Positions 7,716-15,454 of a DNA stretch of 25,136 nt are shown here, piece by piece; the first letter of the stretch is position 1, and each line of letters begins with the position of its first letter. Origin of the DNA: Collinsella sp. (lineage in GTDB: Bacteria > Actinomycetota > Coriobacteriia > Coriobacteriales > Coriobacteriaceae); NCBI GenBank assembly GCA_018382295.1, contig JAGZQF010000022.1:1-25136 (forward strand), given 5' to 3'. Below the pieces are notes generated by a model. That model was given only the letters and a program-made list of their open reading frames with translations, searched no databases and was not told where the DNA came from. Made by a program: the position numbers and the translations under genes.

Positions 7716-8672
7716 CTACAGCTCGCAAACGTTTTGCGTGCGACCCTCGACGTAGGCGACGACGTTGTCGAACTCAATCTTGGCGCGGCGCTGCATGGCC
7801 TCGTGCGTAAGGAAGCCTACATGTGGCGTGAAGGTGCAGTTCTTGGCGTTGACGAGCGCGTAGTCGGCGGGGATGGGCGGCTCCATATCAAAGACGTCGA
7901 TGCCGGCACCGGCGAGCTTATCGTCGTTGAGTGCCTGGGCAAGGGCATCGTTATCCACGATGGCACCGCGGGCGCAGTTGATAAAGACGGCACCGTCCTT
8001 CATCTGGGCGAACTGCTCGGTGCCAAAGCTCTTGCGCGTGGTGTCATTGTTAGGCAGGTGCAGGCTTACGATATCGGACTCGGCGAGCAGCTGCTCGAGC
8101 GAAACCTGCTCAATGCCGGCCTCGGCTGCCTCCGGATGCTCGTGGCGGGCATAACCCAGCAAGCGGGTGCCAAAGGCCTTAAAGAGACGACCCGTGGCGC
8201 AGCCGATCTTACCGCAGCCCACGATACCCACGGTCTTGTCGCGGATCTCGGTGCCCATTAGGCCGGCGCTCGTCTTGCCGGTGCGGACGGCGGCATCGGC
8301 GGCGCCCACCTTGCGCAACACGTCGATGGTCAGGCCAAGGGTGAGCTCGGCGACCGAAACGTCGGAGTAGCCGGCGCAGTTGCGAACCTCAACACCGCGC
8401 TCACGGCAGGCGGAAAGCCCCACGTGGTCGATGCCCGTAAAGGCAACGGCGATCATCCTGAGCACATCGGCGCCGGCGACGACCTCGGCAGGGTAGGGGT
8501 TGTTGGCGATCATGACGACCTCGGCGCCCTCGCTGCGTCGAGCGAGCTCGGCCGGATCGGTTGTTTTGGTATCGAAATAGACAAACTCGTGTCCGGCGTC
8601 CTTAAGGGGTGCGGAGAGCCTGTCGATGGTCTGCTCGGGTACTCCCAACGGTTCGATCAGGGCAATCTTCAT
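7716..8672 (-). CDS. D-isomer-specific 2-hydroxyacid dehydrogenase
   Basis: A 318-aa NAD-dependent oxidoreductase interconverting a 2-keto acid and a D-2-hydroxy acid. The Rossmann motif GCGKIG is at 152-157. The catalytic triad of the family is present: Arg235 (INCARGAIVD), Glu264 (FDMEPP) and His284 (FTPHVGFLT). ATG 8672 is chosen because GAGGAG lies 7 nt upstream; the frame is open for 67 more codons but that part lacks family similarity. The substrate is uncertain: a D-lactate, glyoxylate/hydroxypyruvate or 3-phosphoglycerate-like activity would each fit. The absence of an ACT domain argues against a full SerA. It is a single gene, divergent from the ferredoxin-like gene. Confidence 0.9.
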   Translation of the reverse strand: MKIALIEPLGVPEQTIDRLSAPLKDAGHEFVYFDTKTTDPAELARRSEGAEVVMIANNPYPAEVVAGADVLRMIAVAFTGIDHVGLSACRERGVEVRNCAGYSDVSVAELTLGLTIDVLRKVGAADAAVRTGKTSAGLMGTEIRDKTVGIVGCGKIGCATGRLFKAFGTRLLGYARHEHPEAAEAGIEQVSLEQLLAESDIVSLHLPNNDTTRKSFGTEQFAQMKDGAVFINCARGAIVDNDALAQALNDDKLAGAGIDVFDMEPPIPADYALVNAKNCTFTPHVGFLTHEAMQRRAKIEFDNVVAYVEGRTQNVCEL

Positions 8673-8826
8673 CTTGTGACTCCTCAACAAACCTAGGCGA
8701 TTAGGTTGGCAATAGATTGTAGGTCTATTTGCCGCAAAGATGCGCCGCGTGTAATTTGCCCGAGGCGTGGGCCGATAGCGTATCATTATCTCTTGCTTGT
8801 TTGCACTGCTCAGGGAGGGGCCGCGC

Positions 8827-10080
8827 ATGGCGCAGGAACACGATCTGTTTGATGACATTATCGAGATCAGCAAGGGTTTCGACTTTCTTAAAAACCCGCT
8901 TGGCGGCGTGACCGATGCACTCGATCCGTCGGCGCCGCAGTGGAATCCTGCCGACTACAAGGAGCGCCCGCGCGGCAACACCATTCCGTGCTTGACCTGC
9001 AAAAACGAAAAGAGCGGTTGCACCGCGTGCATGGACGTGTGCCCGGTCAACGCTATCGAGGTCGAGGAAGACGCCATCGAGATCCTCGACTCCTGTCGCA
9101 AGTGCGGCCTGTGCGCCGCTGCCTGTCCGACCGAGGCGATCATCTCGCCGCGCCTGGCGCCTAAAAACCTGTATGACGATATCGTCTCCGCTGCTACGAG
9201 CCACGAGACCGCCTACGTCACCTGCACGCGCGCCCTCAAGCGTATGCCGCGCGAAAACGAGGTCGTCGTTGCCTGCGTGGGCGATATTACGGCCGAGACC
9301 TGGTTCTCGGTACTGGCGGACTATCCCAACGTGAGCGTCTACCTGCCACTGGGCGTGTGCGATAAGTGCCGCAACACCGGTGGCGAGGACATTCTGGGCG
9401 AGGCCATTGCTACCGCCGAGGAGTGGGCGGGTACGGGCATGGGCCTGGAGGTCGACCCCAAGAGCCTCAAATGCCATAAGCGCCGCGAGTACGAGCGCAA
9501 GGAGTACATGGATAAGATTGCCCGCACCACGGGCCTGACGGTGACCAAGCTCAATCCGGCGACGGCGGCGCTGGCCTCGGTGACGCAGAAGTTGAAGGCT
9601 CATCGTCACCAGATCACGCAGCTCGAGCGCACGCTCAACACCATGTGCGGCACCACGACGACCAAGCGTCGCCGTTCGCTCACGCACGGGCGGCAGCTGG
9701 TGCTCTCGACGCTGCAGAACCACCCCGAGCTTGCCCAGAATATGCAGGTGAGCACACCGGAATGCGATTTTGACAAGTGCACGTCGTGCGGCGAGTGCGT
9801 CAACGTGTGCCCCACGTTTGCCTGCGATTTGGTGGGAAGCGGTCGCTTTGCACTGGAGTCCACGTATTGCCTAGGTTGCGGAGCCTGCGTCAAGGTGTGC
9901 CCCGAGCATGCGCTCAAGCTGGTCGAGCACGATGCGTCCAATCTGGTCGTTGTCGACCCCGAGGCCGAGGAAAAGGCCGCTCAGAAGGCCAAGGCCCACG
10001 AAGAGGCCCAGAAGGCCAAGGCCGAGGCAAAGGCCAAGCTTGACAAGATGCTCGATCAGGTGGAGAAGCTCGCGGACTAG
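8827..10080 (+). CDS. Multi-cluster 4Fe-4S ferredoxin-like electron-transfer protein
   Basis: A 417-aa cytoplasmic protein with two bis-cluster regions. The N-terminal one has Cys55/58 and Cys65/68/72-Pro, then Cys90/93/96/100-Pro. The C-terminal one has Cys313/318/321/324/328-Pro and Cys348/351/354/358-Pro. Between them (about 127-235) is an extra domain with Cys133, Cys150, Cys178 and Cys181 (GVCDKCRNTGGED). A linker with coiled-coil character follows, and the last 40 residues are an Ala/Lys/Glu-rich helix. ATG 8827 is chosen for GGGAGGGG 6 nt upstream. No membrane segment, flavin or molybdopterin motif is seen, so it probably shuttles electrons for an oxidoreductase encoded elsewhere. The partner is unknown. 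Confidence 0.85.
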   Translation: MAQEHDLFDDIIEISKGFDFLKNPLGGVTDALDPSAPQWNPADYKERPRGNTIPCLTCKNEKSGCTACMDVCPVNAIEVEEDAIEILDSCRKCGLCAAACPTEAIISPRLAPKNLYDDIVSAATSHETAYVTCTRALKRMPRENEVVVACVGDITAETWFSVLADYPNVSVYLPLGVCDKCRNTGGEDILGEAIATAEEWAGTGMGLEVDPKSLKCHKRREYERKEYMDKIARTTGLTVTKLNPATAALASVTQKLKAHRHQITQLERTLNTMCGTTTTKRRRSLTHGRQLVLSTLQNHPELAQNMQVSTPECDFDKCTSCGECVNVCPTFACDLVGSGRFALESTYCLGCGACVKVCPEHALKLVEHDASNLVVVDPEAEEKAAQKAKAHEEAQKAKAEAKAKLDKMLDQVEKLAD

Positions 10081-10108
10081 TCAGCGAGCTCTATCTCTGC
10101 TTCATTTG

Positions 10109-10150
10109 CGCCGCCGCGGTGTCCGGATTCGCCCGGATGCTGCGGCGGCG
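10109..10150. terminator. GC-rich stem-loop between the ferredoxin-like gene and ychF
   Basis: CGCCGCCGC (10109-10117) pairs with GCGGCGGCG (10142-10150), with further GC pairing inside. No U-run follows, so it is at best a weak terminator. It abuts the likely -10 box of ychF. Confidence 0.45.
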
Positions 10151-10151
10151 C

Positions 10152-10157
10152 TATACT
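10152..10157 (+). promoter_or_regulatory. Candidate -10 box for ychF
   Basis: TATACT lies 38 bp before the ychF start and directly behind the GC-rich stem. No good -35 hexamer can be seen at the right distance, so the assignment is tentative. Confidence 0.35.
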
Positions 10158-10194
10158 TATACGGTTTGAAGTACCTGTACCAAAAGGAGCTGTC

Positions 10195-11271
10195 GTGTCC
10201 CTTTCCATCGGTATCGTGGGCCTGCCCAACGTGGGCAAGTCGACGCTGTTCACCGCGCTTACCAAAAAGACCGGCCTTGCCGCCAACTACCCGTTTGCCA
10301 CGATCGACCCCAACGTGGGTATCGTCGACGTGCCCGATAGCCGCTTGCAAAAGCTTGCCGACATCGTTAACCCGGGCCGCATTGTGCCGGCGACGGTCGA
10401 GTTCGTCGACATCGCAGGTCTGGTGAAGGGCGCTAACGAGGGTGAGGGTCTGGGCAACCAGTTCCTGGCAAACATCCGCGAGACCGATGCCATCTGCGAG
10501 GTCGTGCGCTACTTTAAGGACCCCAACGTCATGCGTGAGGTGGGCCGCACGGGCGAGTTCGTCGATCCCGCCGGCGATGCCGACACCATCATGACCGAGC
10601 TCATCCTGGCCGACATGGGCACGCTCGAGAAGCAGCTGCCTAAGCTCGAGAAGGAGGCCAAGCGTGACAAGGAGCTCATGCCCAAGTTCGAGGTCGCCAA
10701 GCGCCTGCTTGCCTGGCTCAACGAGGGCAAGCGCGCCGCATCCATGGAGATGACCGACGAGGAGCGTGCCGCCGCCAAGGGGCTGTTCCTGCTCACCATG
10801 AAGCCCATCCTGTATGTGGCCAACGTGGACGAGGATATGCTCAACGACGACCTGGCGCCCATCGATGGCGTCAAGCCGTTGCCCATCTGCGCCAAGATTG
10901 AGGCCGAGCTTTCCGAGCTCGATCCCGAGGACGCCGCCGACTACCTGGAGAGCCTGGGCCTGGAACAGCCCGGTCTGGACGTGCTCGCGCAGGCGGCCTA
11001 TAAGCTGCTCGGTCTGCAGTCGTTCTTTACGGCCGGCGAGATGGAGGTCAAGGCCTGGACGGTTCGTCAGGGCGCGACCGCCCCGCAGGCCGCCGGCGTC
11101 ATCCACACCGATTTTGAGCGCGGCTTTATTAAGGCCGAGGTCATTGGCTATGACGACTACATCGAGCTCGGCGGTGAGCAGGGCGCCAAGGCCGCCGGCA
11201 AACTGCGTATTGAGGGCAAGGACTATGTCATGGCCGATGGCGACGTCGTGCACTTCCGCTTTAACGTGTAA
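10195..11271 (+). CDS. ychF: YchF/OLA1-family redox-responsive ATPase
   Basis: A 358-aa Obg-related P-loop protein that prefers ATP over GTP and associates with ribosomes. The G1 motif GLPNVGKS is at residues 8-15, and the G3 region is AGLVKGANEGEGLGNQFL. The G4 position reads NVDE rather than NKxD, which is the YchF signature behind ATP specificity. A C-terminal TGS domain is present (FTAGEMEVKAWTVRQGATAP, ending GDVVHFRFNV). The start is GTG at 10195, with AAGGAG 6 nt upstream. Length matches the family (about 363 aa). The DUF1648 gene follows 11 bp downstream and is probably co-transcribed. Confidence 0.96.
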   Translation: MSLSIGIVGLPNVGKSTLFTALTKKTGLAANYPFATIDPNVGIVDVPDSRLQKLADIVNPGRIVPATVEFVDIAGLVKGANEGEGLGNQFLANIRETDAICEVVRYFKDPNVMREVGRTGEFVDPAGDADTIMTELILADMGTLEKQLPKLEKEAKRDKELMPKFEVAKRLLAWLNEGKRAASMEMTDEERAAAKGLFLLTMKPILYVANVDEDMLNDDLAPIDGVKPLPICAKIEAELSELDPEDAADYLESLGLEQPGLDVLAQAAYKLLGLQSFFTAGEMEVKAWTVRQGATAPQAAGVIHTDFERGFIKAEVIGYDDYIELGGEQGAKAAGKLRIEGKDYVMADGDVVHFRFNV

Positions 11272-11282
11272 GGGCGACGCAT

Positions 11283-11666
11283 ATGTTTAAATACGGCAAA
11301 AAAGCTGGCTACATGGGTATTGCGCTGCTCGTACTTGCGGTGATTCCGCTGGTGGTTGCAGCGTGTGTTATCCCCAACATTGGCCCCGAGGTGGCAACGA
11401 AGTTTAACGCAGCCGGCGAGGTGACGCGCTGGGGTAAGAGCTACGAGCTGCTGGCACTGCCGGTGCTCAACCTACTGCTGAGCGTGGCGACGTACTTTAC
11501 GGCGGGACGCCAGGCTAAAAACAATGATGACTCCGCCGCCATGGCGCGCATCGTGTGCGAACGCTACCTGCGCAACGGTTGCATCACGGGTGTGTTCCTC
11601 AACGTGATCAACGTTTACTTTATGTACTCGGCGATTACCGGAACGGGCTTTGGCTTTGGTTTCTAG
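11283..11666 (+). CDS. DUF1648-type small membrane protein
   Basis: A 127-aa integral membrane protein with three hydrophobic segments (about residues 9-31, 53-72 and 97-118). The loop after the first segment carries the DUF1648 hallmark, a Pro-rich start then KFNAAGEVTRWGKS, followed by a second helix LPVLNLLLSVATYF. DUF1648 is found at the N-terminus of SdpI-like immunity and signalling proteins, but here it stands alone. The gene begins 11 bp behind ychF with only a weak AAGGGCGA ribosome site. Its 3' end converges on the next minus-strand gene with 9 bp between stops and no visible terminator. Confidence 0.75.
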   Translation: MFKYGKKAGYMGIALLVLAVIPLVVAACVIPNIGPEVATKFNAAGEVTRWGKSYELLALPVLNLLLSVATYFTAGRQAKNNDDSAAMARIVCERYLRNGCITGVFLNVINVYFMYSAITGTGFGFGF

Positions 11667-11675
11667 CTTGTCCTT

Positions 11676-12065
11676 TTAGGCAACGAGTCTGCACATATAT
11701 TCGATAGCTGCTGCGAGGCCGCCGCTCGATCGTGGTTTAAAGACCATGTCGGCGGCGGCCTCGTTTTCGTATCCGGCGCCGCGAAGGGCGAGTGCGATAC
11801 CGGCTTCCAGGAGAAGGGGCAGACCGCGTTGGCTGGTTGCGATCACGGCAGCCTGATTGAGCGAGCAGCTGTGCGCCTGGCATTGGATAGCAAGTTCACC
11901 TTGCGCTGGGCAAGGGACCAGAACGGCGGCGACGCGACTTGATAGCAATGCAAATGCTGTGCGCTCATCGGGCGAAAGGCATTCTGCTTCAACGACGACG
12001 AGCTTGAGCGGTGCGCTGTTTGTGCGAAGCGTGGCTCGGTACATGCGGACCGAAGAACCCGACAT
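11676..12065 (-). CDS. Uncharacterised protein, divergent partner of a small XRE regulator
   Basis: A 129-aa soluble alpha/beta-looking protein with alternating hydrophobic strands (LKLVVVEAE, VAAVLVPCPA, QAAVIATSQ) and Ala-rich helices. I do not recognise a family. ATG 12065 is chosen because AGGAG lies 7 nt upstream; the in-frame ATG 24 bp earlier lies upstream of this site and inside the operator region. It is divergent from a 72-aa XRE protein, and both share the 24-bp palindrome at 12089-12112. The layout suggests that the XRE protein controls both genes. Confidence 0.7.
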   Translation of the reverse strand: MSGSSVRMYRATLRTNSAPLKLVVVEAECLSPDERTAFALLSSRVAAVLVPCPAQGELAIQCQAHSCSLNQAAVIATSQRGLPLLLEAGIALALRGAGYENEAAADMVFKPRSSGGLAAAIEYMCRLVA

Positions 12066-12088
12066 AGAAAACTCCTGTGTATTAGGCA

Positions 12089-12112
12089 AAACGTAAACTA
12101 TAGTTTACGTTT
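12089..12112. promoter_or_regulatory. Perfect 24-bp palindrome, likely operator over divergent promoters
   Basis: The half site AAACGTAAACTA (12089-12100) is repeated as its exact reverse complement at 12101-12112. The centre contains TATAGT on both strands, so a bound dimer would cover the -10 box of both divergent genes. Position and symmetry point to autoregulation by the small XRE protein encoded at 12142. Confidence 0.75.
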
Positions 12113-12141
12113 ATGTTCGGCTCCATTTCAAACTCGGCTGC

Positions 12142-12360
12142 ATGGACGAACGTGCGAAACAGATTCTTGGCAGGCGGGTCGAAGAGACACGCAGAGACCT
12201 TGGTATCTCCAAGGTTGATTTTTGTGTGGCAACAGGAATCAGCCGACCCTACCTCGACCGAATCGAAGATGGGACGGCAAATTTCACGCTCAGGGTTCTA
12301 TTTAAGATCGCGCCCGCACTCGGCATGACGGTGTCAGAACTTCTCGAGGGCATTGAATAG
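12142..12360 (+). CDS. Small XRE-family DNA-binding regulator
   Basis: A 72-aa protein that is almost only a Cro/C1-type helix-turn-helix: ISKVDFCVATGISRPYLDRI holds the two HTH helices (residues about 22-41), and it ends VSELLEGIE. No effector domain is present. The ATG at 12142 has no clear ribosome site, and the transcript from the overlapping TATAGT box would have a short leader. It probably represses itself and the divergent 129-aa gene through the palindrome just upstream. The small size also fits an antitoxin-like role, but the neighbour does not look like a known toxin. Confidence 0.85.
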   Translation: MDERAKQILGRRVEETRRDLGISKVDFCVATGISRPYLDRIEDGTANFTLRVLFKIAPALGMTVSELLEGIE

Positions 12361-12381
12361 AAGATGCATATTGACCGGTGG

Positions 12382-13395
12382 TTACACCATCGGGATACGG
12401 TCGTGGTTGACTTGGCTGTAGAACAGGCGCTGAATTTCTGACGCATCACGTGACTGGCCGAGTGCCCACATGGTCTTGGCCACGAGCGTCTCGGTGGTCA
12501 TGTCATCGCCGCGCAGGATGCCCGGATGATCGGCGTAAGCGCGGCCGACCTCATAAACGCCCAGATCGAGGCCCTCTTCGGGGACCTGTGTGGTCATAAC
12601 GACAGTGCGACCCGAATCGACCCAGCGGAAAATCGCCTCTTGGAACGACTCGCCCGACTCACCAAACTCGGGGATACCGCCAATGCCAAAGGTCTCAAGG
12701 ATTACAGCATCGTAGCTATCGGCTAGGGCGTCGAGGATGCCCGGGTTTACGCCGGGCGTAAGCTTGAGTACAAATACGCGCGGGTCGATGCTGTCGTAGA
12801 AATGCACCGGGTTTTCGTCCTGATGCGTGCCGTGAAGCCCGTTGCGCACGATACGGTCATTGCGGATGTAGGCAATGGGCGGATAGTTGACGCTAATGAA
12901 TGCGTTAAAGCTCATGGTGCGCTGCTTGCGGGCGCGCGTACCGGCAATGGCGACGCCGCCAAACACAATCGACACATCGTGCGAATGCTCGTCGAGTGCA
13001 TAGAGCAGGCTCTGGTACAGGTTGAGCTTGGCGTCGGTAAAGGGATTGCCCATGGGCTTTTGCGAGCCGGTGAGCACGATGGGCTTGGGGCTGTCCTGAA
13101 TCAGGTAGGAAAGCGCTGCTGCGGTGTAGCTCATGGTGTCAGTGCCGTGCAGAATCACGAAGCCGTCGTGGTCGGCATAACCCTCGACAATGACGTCGCG
13201 GATACGCATCCAGTCGCTCGGGCGCATGTTGGTGCTGTCGATGTTCATGGGCTGCACGACGTCGAGCTCGCAGAGCCCCGAGATCTCGGGGACGCTCTGG
13301 GCGAGCTCCTCACCGGTCAGGGCGGGGGAGAGGCCGTTGCCGTCCTCGGTCGATGCGATGGTGCCGCCCGTGGCGATGAGAAGGATGCGCTTCAT
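12382..13395 (-). CDS. ansA: L-asparaginase (type I, cytoplasmic-like)
   Basis: A 337-aa enzyme hydrolysing L-asparagine to L-aspartate and ammonia. The N-terminal nucleophile motif ATGGTIAST places Thr12. The second catalytic motif HGTDTM gives Thr85-Asp86, and Lys157 in TRARKQRT is the probable catalytic lysine. No signal peptide is present, so the enzyme should be cytosolic, unlike AnsB. ATG 13395 is chosen for the AGGAA upstream and the family-typical beginning MKRILLIATGG. It is divergent from guaA, separated by 267 bp with an inverted repeat. It runs convergent to the XRE gene with no clear terminator. Confidence 0.93.
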   Translation of the reverse strand: MKRILLIATGGTIASTEDGNGLSPALTGEELAQSVPEISGLCELDVVQPMNIDSTNMRPSDWMRIRDVIVEGYADHDGFVILHGTDTMSYTAAALSYLIQDSPKPIVLTGSQKPMGNPFTDAKLNLYQSLLYALDEHSHDVSIVFGGVAIAGTRARKQRTMSFNAFISVNYPPIAYIRNDRIVRNGLHGTHQDENPVHFYDSIDPRVFVLKLTPGVNPGILDALADSYDAVILETFGIGGIPEFGESGESFQEAIFRWVDSGRTVVMTTQVPEEGLDLGVYEVGRAYADHPGILRGDDMTTETLVAKTMWALGQSRDASEIQRLFYSQVNHDRIPMV

Positions 13396-13469
13396 GCTGG
13401 TATTCCTATCGTATTTGCCGCCGCAGAGGCGGAGTCGTTCGGCAGTATTGTGGCACAGGGCGTCCAATG

Positions 13470-13502
13470 TTCAAACGTATTACATCATCTGTAACGTTTG
13501 AA
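13470..13502. promoter_or_regulatory. Imperfect 33-bp palindrome between asparaginase and guaA
   Basis: TTCAAACGT (13470-13478) is inverted at 13494-13502, with a second inner pair TTACA/TGTAA. It lies in the shared upstream region of ansA (start 13395) and guaA (start 13663). It may be an operator acting on one or both. No purine-riboswitch fold was recognised in the guaA leader. A TACACT (13592-13597) could be the guaA -10 box, and GCGGG/CCCGC hairpin pairing lies just before the ribosome site. Confidence 0.45.
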
Positions 13503-13662
13503 AACACTTCAATTGCCGTCAAATAGGGGCCCAGGTCGTGCGTTTGCCGTGCGCTGATGGCTGCGAGGGGCGAGAAACCCCATATAACGTGTACACTATG
13601 GAGGTTATTTTCGTTCATTCACGCGGGTGGGCACCGGCTCCCCGCCAACAAGAGGGGGAACC

Positions 13663-15261
13663 ATGGATCAAAAGGCTTCCGCAAAGGTCCTCGTACTCGA
13701 CTTTGGTGCGCAGTACGGTCAGCTCATTGCCCGTCGCGTCCGCGACCTCAACGTGTATTCCGAGATCGTCCCCTGCGACATCTCGGCCGACGAGATTCGC
13801 GAGATGAACGCCTCTGCGCTCATCCTTTCCGGCGGCCCGGCTTCCGTGTATGCCGAGGACGCTCCGTCCATCGATCCCGCCATCTTTGACCTGGGCCTTC
13901 CCGTCCTGGGCTTCTGCTACGGCCATCAGATCACGGCCGTGACGCTCGGCGGCAAGGTTGGCCACTCCGAGGTGGGCGAGTACGGCCGCGCCACTATCAC
14001 GCGCACGGCCGGCGCCAAGCTCTTTAACTCCACGCCCATGGAGCAGACCGTGTGGATGAGCCACCGCGACGCCGTTTCCGAGGTGCCCGAGGGCTTTACC
14101 GTTACCGCCAGCACCGACGTGTGCCCGGTTGCCGCCATGGAGTGCCCCGAGCGCAAGATCTTTACCACGCAGTTCCACCCCGAGGTCAAGCACTCCGAGT
14201 ACGGTCAGCAGCTGCTGAGCAATTTCCTGTTTGAGATCTGCGGCCTGGAGCCCAACTGGAGCATGGACAACCTGGTCGAGACCATGACGGCCGAGTTCCG
14301 CGAGAAGGTCGGCGACGACCGCGTGATTCTGGCCCTGTCCGGTGGCGTCGACTCCTCCGTCGTGGCTGCGCTGGGCGCTCGCGCCGTGGGCAAGCAGATG
14401 ACCTGCGTGTTCATCAACCACGGCCTGCTGCGCAAGGGCGAGCCCGAGCAGGTGGAGGAGGTCTTCACCAAGCAGTTTGACGTCGACTTTATCCACGTTC
14501 ACGCCGAGGACCGCTATGCCGAGCTTCTGGCCGGCGTGACCGAGCCCGAGGAGAAGCGCCGCATCATCGGTACGCAGTTCTGGAAAGAGTTCTTCGCCGT
14601 GGCGCAGCAGCTCGAGACCGATGGCAAGCCGGTCAAGTATCTGGCTCAGGGCACCATCTACCCCGACATCATCGAGTCCGGCGCTCGCAAGACGGGCGGC
14701 AAGACGGCCACCATCAAGAGCCATCACAACCTGATCCCGTTCCCCGAGGGCGTGCACTTCGACCTTATTGAGCCGCTCGACCACTTCTTTAAGGACGAGG
14801 TCCGCGCGCTTGGTCTGGCGCTCGGACTGCCGGGTCACATCGTGTTCCGCCAGCCTTTCCCGGGCCCGGGTCTTGCCATCCGCATCATCGGCGCGGTCGA
14901 CAAGGAGAAGCTCGAGATCCTCAAGAACGCTGACGCTATCGTGCGCGAGGAGCTCGACGCCTACAACCAGCGTCTGTTTGAGCAGACTGGCGAGCGCAAC
15001 TCCGAGCACAGCTGCTGGCAGTATTTCGCGGTCCTGCCCGACATCAAGTCCGTCGGTGTTATGGGCGACGAGCGCACCTATCAGCGTCCGATCATCCTGC
15101 GTGCCGTCGAGTCCAGCGATGCCATGACCGCCGACTGGGCCAAGCTGCCCTACGACGTGCTGGCCCGCATTTCCGGCCGCATCGTGGCCGAGGTTCCCGG
15201 TGCCAACCGCGTGTGCTACGACATCACGTCCAAGCCGCCCGCGACCATCGAGTGGGAATAA
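13663..15261 (+). CDS. guaA: GMP synthase (glutamine-hydrolysing)
   Basis: A 532-aa cytoplasmic enzyme converting XMP to GMP with ATP and glutamine. The N-terminal class I amidotransferase has Cys85 (LGFCYGHQI) and His172/Glu174 (QFHPEV). The ATP-pyrophosphatase domain has the P-loop SGGVDSS (226-232) and the IKSHHNL motif. The C-terminal dimerisation domain has FPGPGLAIRIIG and ends in the conserved TIEWE. ATG 13663 is chosen for AGAGGGGGA a few nt upstream. The gene is intact. Its 3' end marks the border between core and accessory DNA; the guaA 3' end is an established integration site for genomic islands in several phyla. Confidence 0.97.
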   Translation: MDQKASAKVLVLDFGAQYGQLIARRVRDLNVYSEIVPCDISADEIREMNASALILSGGPASVYAEDAPSIDPAIFDLGLPVLGFCYGHQITAVTLGGKVGHSEVGEYGRATITRTAGAKLFNSTPMEQTVWMSHRDAVSEVPEGFTVTASTDVCPVAAMECPERKIFTTQFHPEVKHSEYGQQLLSNFLFEICGLEPNWSMDNLVETMTAEFREKVGDDRVILALSGGVDSSVVAALGARAVGKQMTCVFINHGLLRKGEPEQVEEVFTKQFDVDFIHVHAEDRYAELLAGVTEPEEKRRIIGTQFWKEFFAVAQQLETDGKPVKYLAQGTIYPDIIESGARKTGGKTATIKSHHNLIPFPEGVHFDLIEPLDHFFKDEVRALGLALGLPGHIVFRQPFPGPGLAIRIIGAVDKEKLEILKNADAIVREELDAYNQRLFEQTGERNSEHSCWQYFAVLPDIKSVGVMGDERTYQRPIILRAVESSDAMTADWAKLPYDVLARISGRIVAEVPGANRVCYDITSKPPATIEWE

Positions 15262-15320
15262 TTCGCCCCTCAAAACGGTTCGCTACGCTCCTGAGCAAAA
15301 AGTAACAAAATAGCAGTTCA

Positions 15321-15358
15321 ACGAAGGGTTTTTGTCCAAGTCGGGCAGAACCCTTCGT
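15321..15358. repeat. 10-bp inverted repeat behind guaA
   Basis: ACGAAGGGTT (15321-15330) is inverted at 15349-15358 around an 18-nt loop. There is no proper U-run on either strand, so termination of guaA is possible but not certain. Because it lies at the left border of the accessory region it could also be part of an attachment region. A shorter hairpin with the similar arms ACGAAG/CTTCGT lies at 25087-25104 near the other end of the window. Confidence 0.4.
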
Positions 15359-15386
15359 CACACTGGGAAACGCTCCGTTCGGGTTT

Positions 15387-15408
15387 ATTCGTACCGGAAT
15401 TCGTACCG
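15387..15408. repeat. Tandem direct repeat ATTCGTACCG at the island border
   Basis: The 10-mer ATTCGTACCG occurs at 15387-15396 and 15399-15408 (12-bp period). Short direct repeats of this kind next to an insertion point can be recombinase arm sites. No integrase gene is in the window to support this. Confidence 0.35.
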
Positions 15409-15454
15409 CCCTGAGGGCCCTGGAGCCCCTGGGGAGGAGAAAAGGAGCGCAAGC

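Noticed and set aside
8725..9723. Minus-strand open frame opposite the ferredoxin-like gene
   Set aside because: Antisense shadow; Arg/His-rich composition and no ribosome site.
10102..11253. Minus-strand open frame opposite ychF
   Set aside because: Antisense shadow; ychF itself has all family motifs.
13598..13662. Possible purine riboswitch in the guaA leader
   Set aside because: No conserved purine-aptamer core could be recognised; only a small GC hairpin is present.
13615..15273. Long minus-strand open frame opposite guaA
   Set aside because: It mirrors guaA exactly, has no ribosome site or family motif, and arises from the high-GC codon pattern.
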